From assembly GCF_023897065.1 (NCBI RefSeq), contig NZ_JAMHIV010000020.1:62001-126000 (forward strand): a stretch of 64,000 nucleotides of DNA, in the 5' to 3' direction. The position numbers and the translations under genes are program-made. Below the pieces are notes generated by a model, which was given only the letters and a program-made list of their open reading frames with translations, did no database searches and was not told the DNA's origin. Origin of the DNA: Crossiella sp. SN42 (GTDB taxonomy: Bacteria > Actinomycetota > Actinomycetes > Mycobacteriales > Pseudonocardiaceae). This document shows, piece by piece, positions 52,743-60,804 of the stretch (its first letter is position 1; every line of letters starts with the position of its first letter).

Positions 52743-53842
52743 TCGGGCTGCTCGGCGCCTCCGGCGCGGTCGGCTCGGCCGCCGCCGAGTTGCTCCCGTT
52801 GCCGCTGCGCCTGGGTTTTCGGCGGCGGCCGGCGCAGGTCAGGCCGGGTGCCGAGGTGGTGGAGACGGACATCACGGACGAGGCCCGGCTGGCCGAGTTC
52901 TGCCGAGGGTGTACGGTAGTCCTCAACTGCGCTGGCCCGTCCGCCATCCTCGGGGACCGGGTCGCCAGGGCCGCACTGGTCGCCGGCGCGTCCTATGTGG
53001 ACGCTTTTGGTGATGACGTGGTGCACGAAGCTCTCCGGTCCGCTGTTCTCCCAGTGGACTTCATCGCGGTGCTGTCCGCTGGCACCGTGCCAGGTCTGTC
53101 CGGCGTGCTGCCGATTTGGTTGACCCGCAGAGGTATTGCCAGCCTTGACCGGGTGTCGGCGCACGCCGGCGGGCTGGAACGCTGCACGCCAGCCGCCGCG
53201 GCCGACATGCTGCTCAGCGTGACCGGGACCGATGGCGCGGGCGGCTCCTACGGGCAGGCACTGGCCGCCTGGCAGGACGGGACGGTGCGGCCAGGGGCGC
53301 TGCGGGTCACCGAGGACACCCGGCTGCCGTTCTTCCCGGACCCGGTCACCGTCCAGCCCTACCTCAGCACCGAGGCCCAGCGCCTGGCTCACACCCTCGG
53401 CGCGGCCAGGGTGGAGTGGCACACCGTCTTCCCCGGCTCCCGCGCCCGGATGTCCCTGGCCCGCTGGCGCGCCGAACCGCCGAACTCACCGTCCACAATG
53501 GACCGCGCCGTGGCCGACCTGGTCACCGCGGCCGAGGTGGACCTGGCCGGTCGCAGCCCGTACTACGTGATCACCGTGCGTGCCGAGGGCCGCACCGCCG
53601 ACGGCGCCCCGCACCGGGTCACCGCCGTGCTGCGCACCGAGGACAGCTACCGGCTCACCGCCACCGTCGCGGTCGCCGCGGTGGAACAGGTGCTGGCCGG
53701 CGCCATCCCGCCGGGCGTGCACTTCGCCGCCCAGGCGCTGGAACCGGAAGTCCTGATCGAGCGGGTTCGTTCCGCTGGCGTGGTCACCGCGCTGGAGGCG
53801 ATCATCGACACCGGGGCCGAGGACGAGGAGGGCGTGCTGTGA
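52739..53842 (+). CDS. Saccharopine-dehydrogenase-like NAD(P)-dependent oxidoreductase
   Basis: 367 residues. It opens with a Rossmann motif, IGLLGASGAVGSAAAELLPLP, followed by VVETDITDEARLAEFCRGCTVVLNCAGPS and YVDAFGDDVVHEALRS, the pattern of saccharopine-dehydrogenase-type NADP-binding proteins. A mixed C-terminal domain follows. It lies between NRPS2 and the thiazolinyl imide reductase with GTGA overlaps on both sides, so it is an intrinsic part of the pathway. Possible roles are reduction of a second ring, reduction or transamination at the carboxyl end, or an opine-like tailoring step. None of these is shown by the sequence. Confidence 0.75.
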   Translation: MIGLLGASGAVGSAAAELLPLPLRLGFRRRPAQVRPGAEVVETDITDEARLAEFCRGCTVVLNCAGPSAILGDRVARAALVAGASYVDAFGDDVVHEALRSAVLPVDFIAVLSAGTVPGLSGVLPIWLTRRGIASLDRVSAHAGGLERCTPAAAADMLLSVTGTDGAGGSYGQALAAWQDGTVRPGALRVTEDTRLPFFPDPVTVQPYLSTEAQRLAHTLGAARVEWHTVFPGSRARMSLARWRAEPPNSPSTMDRAVADLVTAAEVDLAGRSPYYVITVRAEGRTADGAPHRVTAVLRTEDSYRLTATVAVAAVEQVLAGAIPPGVHFAAQALEPEVLIERVRSAGVVTALEAIIDTGAEDEEGVL

Positions 53843-54918
53843 AGGTGGTGGTGGCAGGCGGCTCGTTCGGCCGCTTCTACGCCCGCGGCATCCGGCTCGC
53901 CCCGGAGCTCGAGCTGGCCGGCATCCTGGGCAGGGGCGGGCCGCAGTCCACCGCCACCGCCGAGGAGTTCGGCGTGCCGCTCTACGGCAGCGTCGCCGAG
54001 GTGCCGGCTGAGGTGCGGATCGCCTGTGTGGTGGTGCGTTCCGGCGTGGTCGGCGGGCGCGGCACCGAGCTCGCGCAGGAGTTCCTGGCCAGGGGAGTGC
54101 ACGTGCTGCAGGAGCAGCCGGTGCACCAGGACGAGCTGACCGCCTGCCTGAAACTGGCGCGGGCCAACAAGGTCCAGTACCAGCTCAACGCCTTCTACCC
54201 GCATGTCGAGCCGATCGCCCGCTTCCTGGCCGCCGCGGCCCGGCTGCGCGCCGCCCAGGAGCCGGTGTTCCTGGACGCCGCGTGCAGCGTGCAGGTCAGC
54301 TACCCGATGGTCGAGCTGCTCGGCCGCACCCTGGGCACACTGCGCCCCTGGGCCTGGGAGGCGCTGCCGCAGCCCGGTGCGGAGCTGCGCGCGCTGACCC
54401 GGCAGGACCCGCCGTTCCGCCTGGCGCAGGGCGTGCTCGGCGGGGTGCCGGTGACGCTGCGGGTGCAGAACCAGATCAACCCGGACGACCCGGACAACCA
54501 CGGCCATTTCCTGCACCGCATCGCCTTGGGCATGCCCGGCGGCGTGCTCACCCTGGCCGACACGCACGGCCCGGTGGTCTGGACCCCGAGGCTGCACGCC
54601 GACCGGGACGCCCACGGCGCGCTGGAGCTGGCCGGGCCGCGGCTCGCCCTGCCCACCGGCACCCTGCTCGGACCGGTCAGCCCCGGCAGCTACCAGGACG
54701 TCTTCAACCAGACCTGGCCCGCCGCCGCGGCCGCCGCCGTGCGCGAGCTGGCCGCCGCGATCGAGGCGGACCGGGACCCGTTGCGGCACGGGCAGTTCAC
54801 GCTGGGCGCGGTCCGGGCCTGGCAGGACCTCACCGGCCGGCTCGGCCAGCCTGACCTGGTGCGCGGCCAGGATCCCGATCCGGTCACCGCGCACGAACAA
54901 CTGGGGTGCACGACATGA
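53839..54918 (+). CDS. Thiazolinyl imide reductase (PchG/Irp3/YbtU family)
   Basis: 359 residues. A Rossmann start (VKVVVAGGSFGRFYARGI) is followed by an EQPVHQDE motif near residue 92 in the position of the Gfo/Idh EKP motif, and by YQLNAFYPHVEPIARFLAAA. Overall order and length fit the NADPH-dependent reductases of pyochelin and yersiniabactin synthesis. These reduce a carrier-bound thiazoline to thiazolidine, which is then N-methylated in pyochelin. With a methyltransferase in the last A domain, an N-methylthiazolidine end is likely. Both ends overlap neighbours by 4 nt. Confidence 0.85.
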   Translation: MKVVVAGGSFGRFYARGIRLAPELELAGILGRGGPQSTATAEEFGVPLYGSVAEVPAEVRIACVVVRSGVVGGRGTELAQEFLARGVHVLQEQPVHQDELTACLKLARANKVQYQLNAFYPHVEPIARFLAAAARLRAAQEPVFLDAACSVQVSYPMVELLGRTLGTLRPWAWEALPQPGAELRALTRQDPPFRLAQGVLGGVPVTLRVQNQINPDDPDNHGHFLHRIALGMPGGVLTLADTHGPVVWTPRLHADRDAHGALELAGPRLALPTGTLLGPVSPGSYQDVFNQTWPAAAAAAVRELAAAIEADRDPLRHGQFTLGAVRAWQDLTGRLGQPDLVRGQDPDPVTAHEQLGCTT

Positions 54919-56516
54919 ACGACAGGAGCTTCACGGTGGACAGGAACCTGAGTCGCCGCACAGTGTTGCGCGGCCTCGCCGTGGCTGCCGCGGGGGTGGC
55001 CGGCGGGTCGGTGCTGGCCGGATGCTCCGGTGGCCCGGCCACCTCGCCGACGACCACCGCGGGCCCCGCCAAGCCCGGCGGCACCCTGCGCGCCGCGCTG
55101 GTCGGCTCCGGCGCGGCCGAGACGCTGCAACCGTTCCAGCAGTCCAGCACCCTGGACACCGCGCGCGCCAAGGCTCTGCACGGCGTGCTCGGCACCCTGG
55201 ACCCGAACGCCCCCGACGGCGTGCGCTACCAGGTGCTGACCGGCATCGACCGGGCCGCCGACCTGTCCAGCTACACCCTGCGCGTGCGCAAGGGACTGAA
55301 GTTCACCGACGGCAGCCCGGTCACCTCCCGCGACGTGCTCGCCTCGCTCGCGCTGGCCGCGAGCACCGGCACCGGGCACTACGTGCGGCTGCTGGCCGAC
55401 TTCGATCTCGACCGCGCCAGGGCCGACGGGGACGACAAGGTGCTGCTGCCCACCCGCAAGCCCATCGCGGACGGGCACCTGGTGCTGTGCATGGGCACCG
55501 CCTACGTGCTCAAGGCGGGCACCACCAACGTGACCAAGGAGCTGCCCACCTGCGGGCCGTTCAAGCTCATCGAGTTCGAGCCCGGCCGCGGCAGCAAGCT
55601 GGCCAGGCACGACGGGTTCGCCGGTGACGATCTCAGCCCGCCCCGGCTGGACGGGGTGGAGCTGCTGTCCATCGCCGACCCCGAGGCGCGGCTGAACGCC
55701 CTGCGCGGCCACCAGGTCGACTTCGTGCACGACCTGACCCCGGTGCAGGCCAAGGTGCTGGCCACCGACAACAGCGTCCGGGTGCTGGAGTCGGCGATGG
55801 CGCTGTCCACCGGCCTGGTCTTCGAGCTGAACCTGGGCCACCAGCCGTTCCAGGACCTGCGGGTGCGGCAGGCGTTCAAGTACGCCATCGACCGACGGTC
55901 CATTGTGGACAATGTGTTGTTCGGGCGCGGGCACATCGGCAACGACCTGTTCTCGCTAGGTTTTCCCGACTACGCGGGCGAGGTGGAGCAGCTCAACTAC
56001 GACCCGGACCGCGCCCGCGCGCTGCTGCGCGAGGCCGGGGCGGCGAACCTGCCGATCACCCTGACCACCGGCCCGGAGACCGCGGGCATGGTGGAGGCGG
56101 CGACCCTGGTGGTGGAGCACCTGAGCAAGGTCGGGGTGCGCGCGAAGCTGGACGCCCGCCCGCCGGGGCAGCTGTTCACCGACTACATGGCCTACACCCA
56201 GCTGCCGTTCGCGGGCAGCTACTCGGTGGCGGTGCCCGCGATGCTGTACTACCAGTCGCTGTTCACCGCGGGCTCGCCCGGCGGGTTCGGCTGGAACCGG
56301 CCCGATGTGGACGCACTCGTCGTGCAGGCCAGGGGCACCGCGGACGCGGGCAAGAGCAAGGCGGCCGCGGTGGCCGCGCAGCGCCTGCTGTGGGCCGAGG
56401 GCAACACCATCGTGCCCGCGTTCCGGCCGATGCTGTGCGCGGCCAACCCCAGCGTGGCCCCCGGCGACGGGTTGCTGGAGCAGTACCCCGGCTTCCTGCA
56501 CACCGGTCTGCGGTGA
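54915..56516 (+). CDS. Opp/Dpp/Cnt-type ABC substrate-binding lipoprotein (Tat-exported)
   Basis: 533 residues, family 5 (peptide/nickel) solute-binding protein. A twin-arginine signal (LSRRTVLRGLAVAAAG) is combined with a lipobox (LAGCSGG, Cys near residue 37), so it is a folded-export lipoprotein. The body has YTLRVRKGLKFTDGSPVTSRDV and LVFELNLGHQPFQDLRVRQAFKYAIDRRSIVDNVL, the classic family 5 signatures. Family members bind peptides, nickel-chelator complexes or opine metallophores (NikA, CntA). Its position in the metallophore operon suggests it captures the metal-loaded product. The ATG at 54915 forms an ATGA overlap with the reductase gene. Confidence 0.88.
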   Translation: MNDRSFTVDRNLSRRTVLRGLAVAAAGVAGGSVLAGCSGGPATSPTTTAGPAKPGGTLRAALVGSGAAETLQPFQQSSTLDTARAKALHGVLGTLDPNAPDGVRYQVLTGIDRAADLSSYTLRVRKGLKFTDGSPVTSRDVLASLALAASTGTGHYVRLLADFDLDRARADGDDKVLLPTRKPIADGHLVLCMGTAYVLKAGTTNVTKELPTCGPFKLIEFEPGRGSKLARHDGFAGDDLSPPRLDGVELLSIADPEARLNALRGHQVDFVHDLTPVQAKVLATDNSVRVLESAMALSTGLVFELNLGHQPFQDLRVRQAFKYAIDRRSIVDNVLFGRGHIGNDLFSLGFPDYAGEVEQLNYDPDRARALLREAGAANLPITLTTGPETAGMVEAATLVVEHLSKVGVRAKLDARPPGQLFTDYMAYTQLPFAGSYSVAVPAMLYYQSLFTAGSPGGFGWNRPDVDALVVQARGTADAGKSKAAAVAAQRLLWAEGNTIVPAFRPMLCAANPSVAPGDGLLEQYPGFLHTGLR

Positions 56517-57460
56517 GCGCGTTCCGTTATGTGCTGCACCGGTTGCTGCCCGCCGCGCTGACCATGGTGGCGCTCTCGATCGCGGTGTTCGCCGCCACCG
56601 AGGTGCTGCCGGGCGACGCGGTCGGTGTGGTCGCCGGACCGAACGCCACCCCCGCGCAGCTGGCGCGGGTCCGGGCCGAGCTGGGCCTGGACCGTCCCGC
56701 GGTGGACCGGTACCTGGAGTGGGCAGGCGGTGCGCTGCACGGGGATCTCGGACGCTCGCTGATCGGCGGGCGGCCGGTGGCCGACATCCTCGGCGACAGC
56801 CTGCCCAACAGCCTGCTGCTGGCCGGGGTGGTGTACGCGCTGCTGATCCCGTTGGCGCTGCTGCTCGGGGTCACCGCGGGGCTGCGGCCGGGCAGCGTGC
56901 AGGACCGGCTGATCTCCGGCGCGACCCTGCTCGGCGTGGGCGTGCCCGAGTTCCTCACCGCCGGACTGCTGCTGGCCCTGCTCACCCACACCCTGGGCCT
57001 GGTGCCGGGGGTGGCGGTGGTGCCGCTGGGCGGTTCCGCGCTGGACGCCCCGGAGACGCTGGTGCTGCCGGTGCTCACCCTGCTGCTGCTCAGCCTGGCC
57101 GCCACCACCCGGCTGATCCGGGCCGCGGTGGCCGGGATCCTGGCCGCGCCGTACCTGGAAACCGCGCGGCTCAACGGGATCCGCGGCCGGCGCCTGGTGC
57201 TGCGGCACATCCTGCCGAACACCCTGGCGCCCGCGGTGCAGGTGCTGGCCACCGGCGCGGGCGGCCTGCTCGGCGGCGCGGTGGTGGTGGAGACGGTGTT
57301 CAACTACCCGGGCCTCGGCTCGGCGCTGACCACCGCGGTGACCCTGCGCGATGTGCCCACCCTGCAAGGGGTCGCGCTGCTGCTGTGCGCGATCACGTTG
57401 CTGGCGCTGCTGTTGGGTGATGTGTGCACCCGGTTGCTCACCCCGTGGGCGGCCTCGTGA
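56513..57460 (+). CDS. Opp/Dpp-type ABC permease, DppB/CntB class
   Basis: 315 residues. The N-terminus YVLHRLLPAALTMVALSIAVFAATEVLPGDA is typical of DppB-class subunits. Later come YLEWAGGALHGDLGRSLIGGRPV and the EAA-type loop APYLETARLNGIRGRRLVLRHILPNTLAPAVQVLA near residues 214-248. About six membrane helices are predicted. It pairs with the next gene to form the channel. GTGA overlaps exist on both sides. Confidence 0.88.
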   Translation: MSAFRYVLHRLLPAALTMVALSIAVFAATEVLPGDAVGVVAGPNATPAQLARVRAELGLDRPAVDRYLEWAGGALHGDLGRSLIGGRPVADILGDSLPNSLLLAGVVYALLIPLALLLGVTAGLRPGSVQDRLISGATLLGVGVPEFLTAGLLLALLTHTLGLVPGVAVVPLGGSALDAPETLVLPVLTLLLLSLAATTRLIRAAVAGILAAPYLETARLNGIRGRRLVLRHILPNTLAPAVQVLATGAGGLLGGAVVVETVFNYPGLGSALTTAVTLRDVPTLQGVALLLCAITLLALLLGDVCTRLLTPWAAS

Positions 57461-58239
57461 TCCGCCGCTGGACCGCGTTCTCGGTGTGCGCGCTGGTGGT
57501 CGCGGTGGCACTGCTCGGCCCGTTCCTGGGGGCCGGGTCGCCGACCACCCCGGTCGGCGCGCCGTTCCAGCCGCCGGACCACCACTGCCTGCTGGGCACC
57601 GACAAGCTCGGCCGGGACGTGCTGACCCGGCTGCTGCACGGCGGTTACCTGGTGCTCGGCCTGTCCGCGCTGGCCACTGTGGTCTCCACCGCGCTCGGCG
57701 GGCTGGCCGGGATGCTCGCCGGGCTGTACCCGAACCGCTGGGGCCGGTTGGCGATCCGGGTGCTGGACGCGCTCACCGTGGCCCCGCCGCTGCTGGTGCT
57801 GCTGGTGCTGGCGGCCGGATTTCCCGGCTGTGACCTGGTGATCGTGCTGGCCGTGGTGCTCACCACCGCGCCGATGAGCGCCAGGGTGGTGCGCGCGGCG
57901 ACCAGCGCGGTCGCCGCCCAGGGCTACGTCGAGGTGGCCCGCGCCCGGGGCGACAGCGTGTTCTCCCTGCTGCGGCACGACATCCTGCCCAACATCCGCG
58001 GCCAACTGCTCGCCGACGCGGGAGTGCGCTTCGTGGCCGCGATCTACCTCAGCTCCACCGCGGGCTTCCTCGGCCTCGGCCACGGCGCGCCGGCGCCGAA
58101 CTGGGGCCAGATGGTCGCGGAGAACCTGGCCGGGCTGTCGCTGACCGCCTGGCCGGTGCTCGCGCCCGCGATGCTGTTGGCGGCCTTCGTGATCGGAGTC
58201 AACCTGCTGGCCGACCAGTGGGGCAGGGTGGCCACGTGA
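57457..58239 (+). CDS. Opp/Dpp-type ABC permease, DppC/CntC class
   Basis: 260 residues, somewhat short for the class. It has an N-terminal helix, the LLGTDKLGRDVLTRLLHGGYLVLGLS segment that marks DppC-type permeases, and the EAA-type loop GYVEVARARGDSVFSLLRHDILPNIRGQLLADAG near residues 161-194. The LGLGHGAPAPNWGQMVAENLAG motif near the end is also class-typical. It forms the channel with the DppB-like subunit. GTGA overlaps join it to the genes on both sides. Confidence 0.88.
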   Translation: MIRRWTAFSVCALVVAVALLGPFLGAGSPTTPVGAPFQPPDHHCLLGTDKLGRDVLTRLLHGGYLVLGLSALATVVSTALGGLAGMLAGLYPNRWGRLAIRVLDALTVAPPLLVLLVLAAGFPGCDLVIVLAVVLTTAPMSARVVRAATSAVAAQGYVEVARARGDSVFSLLRHDILPNIRGQLLADAGVRFVAAIYLSSTAGFLGLGHGAPAPNWGQMVAENLAGLSLTAWPVLAPAMLLAAFVIGVNLLADQWGRVAT

Positions 58240-59666
58240 TCGCCTCGGTGACCGACCTGGTGATCACCTGCCCCGCCGGTCGCCGCCTGGTCGACGGGCT
58301 GTCCTTCGCGCTGGCCGAGGGAGAGGTGCTCGCGCTGGTCGGCCGCTCCGGCTCGGGCAAGACCACCGCCGCACTCGCCCTGCTCGGCCACCTCCGCCCC
58401 GGCCTGTCCGTCCACAGTGGAATCGTCAAGGTGGCCGGAACCGACATGTTCGCTGATCCCTCGGCACACGACCTGCGCGGCCAGGTGATCAGCTATCTCG
58501 GCCAGGACCCCAAGGCGGGCCTCAACCCCGCCCGCCGCCTGCGCAACCAGCTCGCCGACACCGCCCGAGACCCGGCCGAGACCACCGCGCTGCTGCACCG
58601 GCTGAACCTGCCCGCCGATCCCGGGTTCCTGCGCCGCTACCCGCACCAGGTCTCCGGCGGGCAGGCGCAGCGGATCGCGCTGGCCATCGCGCTGGCGGCG
58701 ATGCCGAGGCTGCTGGTGCTGGACGAGCCGACCAGCGGGCTGGACGCGCGGCTGGCGGTGGAGTTCCGCGCGGTGCTCCAGGACCACCTGCGCCGCACCA
58801 AGGCCGCGGCGGTGGTGATCAGCCACGACGCGAACCTGGTCCGGGACCTGGCGCGGAAGGTGGTGTCGCTGGACCGATCCCCGGCAGAACCAGCCCCGCT
58901 CGCACGCCCGGCCGCCGCTCGGCCCGCAGAGCCCGCGCACCCGGCCGCCGCTCGGCCCGCCGTCCCCGGTCAACCGGCCACCGCTCGGCCCGCCCCGGCC
59001 GATCGCCCAGCCCCCGCTCCGCCCGCCGCGCCCGCACATCCGGCCGCCCGCTCGCCCCGCCCGCTGCTCAGCGTCCGCGAGCTCTCCGCCACCCACGACC
59101 ACACCCCGGTCCTCCGCGACCTCTCCTTCGACCTGGCAGCGGGCGAATGCCTGGCTCTCACCGGACCTTCCGGCTCCGGCAAGACCACCGCCGCCCGCTG
59201 CCTGGTCGGCCTGCACCGCCCCAGCCGCGGCCGCATCACCCTGCACAGCCCGGCCCCGCGCCGCCGCGCGATCGCCTTGGTGGCGCAGGACTCCCTCGGC
59301 GCGCTGAACCCCCGCGAGCCCGTGCGCACCGCGCTGTCCCGCCCGCTGCGCCTGCCCAGGGCCGACCGCGCGGCCGAGGTGACCCGGCTGTTGCGCCGGG
59401 TGCACCTGGACCCCGGGCTGGCCGAGCACCGCCCGGCCCGGCTCTCCGGCGGGGAACGCCAGCGGGTCAACCTGGCCAGGGCGCTGGCCGCGGGGCCGGA
59501 AGTGCTGGTGTGCGACGAGATCACCTCGGCGCTGGACCCCGGCACCAGGACCGCGATCCTGGACCTGCTCGACGAGTTGCGCGACACCCTCGGCCTGGCC
59601 ATCGTGCTGATCAGTCACGATGAGGCGGTGGTGGACCGGATGGCCGACCGGGTGGTGCGGCTGTGA
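58236..59666 (+). CDS. Fused double ABC ATPase of the Opp/Cnt-type importer
   Basis: 476 residues containing two complete nucleotide-binding domains. Domain 1 (about 1-210) has Walker A GRSGSGKTT, signature VSGGQAQRIAL and Walker B LLVLDEPTSGLD. Domain 2 (about 275-476) has GPSGSGKTT, LSGGERQRVNL and LVCDEITSALD. They correspond to DppD and DppF (CntD and CntF), usually separate proteins. The 60-residue Ala/Pro/Arg linker is encoded by near-repeats of CCGCCGCTCGGCCCGC. It is the last gene of the operon and is followed by a terminator hairpin. Confidence 0.88.
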   Translation: MIASVTDLVITCPAGRRLVDGLSFALAEGEVLALVGRSGSGKTTAALALLGHLRPGLSVHSGIVKVAGTDMFADPSAHDLRGQVISYLGQDPKAGLNPARRLRNQLADTARDPAETTALLHRLNLPADPGFLRRYPHQVSGGQAQRIALAIALAAMPRLLVLDEPTSGLDARLAVEFRAVLQDHLRRTKAAAVVISHDANLVRDLARKVVSLDRSPAEPAPLARPAAARPAEPAHPAAARPAVPGQPATARPAPADRPAPAPPAAPAHPAARSPRPLLSVRELSATHDHTPVLRDLSFDLAAGECLALTGPSGSGKTTAARCLVGLHRPSRGRITLHSPAPRRRAIALVAQDSLGALNPREPVRTALSRPLRLPRADRAAEVTRLLRRVHLDPGLAEHRPARLSGGERQRVNLARALAAGPEVLVCDEITSALDPGTRTAILDLLDELRDTLGLAIVLISHDEAVVDRMADRVVRL

Positions 59667-59674
59667 ATCCGGTT

Positions 59675-59707
59675 GCTACACCGAGAAGACCAGCTCTTCG
59701 GTGTAGC
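59675..59707. terminator. Bidirectional terminator after the metallophore operon
   Basis: GCTACACCGA at 59675-59684 pairs perfectly with TCGGTGTAGC at 59698-59707, with partial pairing (AGA/TCT) continuing inside. It lies 9 nt after the ATPase stop and overlaps the last codons of the convergent C45 gene. Confidence 0.8.
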
Positions 59708-60803
59708 GGCCGTCGGCGAGGTAGAACTTCGCCGACATGGTGCCCGCGCCCAGGTCGAACACCGTGCGCCACAGCGTGCGGATCGGGTAGTCGGTCGGCG
59801 AGCTGGCGTCGAAGCCGATGTCGGCCAGCGCGGCGCGCAGCGAGTCCGCGGACATGGTCGCCCCGGTGCTCTTGGTCAGCTGCTGGTAGCGCTGGAAGGT
59901 GAACAGCGTCTCCACGTTGTCCTCGGGCAGGTTCTCCGCGCTGGGGTGCCGGTGCAGCAGGTGGTTGGTCACGCACAGCGCGCCGTCGCCGTCGGTGATG
60001 TGCTCGTTCCCGCCCGGCCCGCGCTCCCAGACGAAGGCGTCCCCGCCGGCGTCGGCGACCAGGTAGTGCAGGGGAGTGCCCATGTCGTACTGCTTGGCGT
60101 GCAGCAGCGCGGCCCGGGCCTCCTCGGCGGTCCGGCAGGTGTCCAGCAGGAACCGGGGCAGCTGCACGCTGTTCACGCCGACCTGCGGACCCTCGTCCAC
60201 CGGGGCGGTGGCGTTCTCCGCGTCGGCGATCAGCAGCACCACCGCGAGGCCGTGCTCGTTGATGCCGTCCATGCAGCCGTCCAGGGTGTCCATGGTCAGC
60301 ACCAGCGTGGCCGGGCCGTCGACCGGCCTGCTGTGCACCAGGGTCGGCCGGGAGGCCATCGGCGGGTCGGTCGAGGGCGGCACCTGGGCGCCGGTCATCA
60401 TCGCGAACAGCTCGGCCTGGCTGGTGGTGAAGAAGTCGTAGTTGCGGGCGAGCAGCCCACGGCCCTCCTCGGTCTGGTTCGGCGGCACGTGCGTCGCCGA
60501 ACAGGCCGAGCCGCCGGGCACCGGGCTCAGACCGTCCACATAGTACTCAGCCGCGTCGAAATCCAGGCCGAGAGCCGTTGCCGCGCCCCGCATCCGCTCG
60601 TGGTGCTGCGGCCAGTTCAGCTGGAACCAGCGCCGCCGGGCCAGCTCCTTGCGCCGGTCCGCCGGAATCGGCCGCCAGCCATAGGTCTGCTGCGCCGCCT
60701 CGGCCAGCGTGCCGCCGATCGCGGCCTGGTCACCGCTGGCGCTCACCTGGCGCAGGGTCAGGAAGTCCGAGCCGCCGCCACCGGCGACGATCGTGTTCGA
60801 CAT
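59676..60803 (-). CDS. Peptidase C45-type autoproteolytic acyltransferase/hydrolase
   Basis: 375 residues, Ntn-hydrolase fold of the C45 family (isopenicillin N acyltransferase type). The likely self-cleavage site and nucleophile is Cys101 in GGSACSATHVPPNQTEEGRG. LLARNYDF follows, then DGCMDGINEHGLAVVLLIADAEN and FLLDTCRTAEEARAALLHAKQ. Cys101 is close to Cys103 of the Penicillium enzyme. The family cleaves or forms amide bonds of small acylated molecules. It is convergent with the metallophore operon and forms an operon with the GNAT gene (1-nt gap). A link to the metallophore is possible but unsupported. Confidence 0.82.
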   Translation of the reverse strand: MSNTIVAGGGGSDFLTLRQVSASGDQAAIGGTLAEAAQQTYGWRPIPADRRKELARRRWFQLNWPQHHERMRGAATALGLDFDAAEYYVDGLSPVPGGSACSATHVPPNQTEEGRGLLARNYDFFTTSQAELFAMMTGAQVPPSTDPPMASRPTLVHSRPVDGPATLVLTMDTLDGCMDGINEHGLAVVLLIADAENATAPVDEGPQVGVNSVQLPRFLLDTCRTAEEARAALLHAKQYDMGTPLHYLVADAGGDAFVWERGPGGNEHITDGDGALCVTNHLLHRHPSAENLPEDNVETLFTFQRYQQLTKSTGATMSADSLRAALADIGFDASSPTDYPIRTLWRTVFDLGAGTMSAKFYLADGRYTEELVFSV

Positions 60804-60804
60804 G

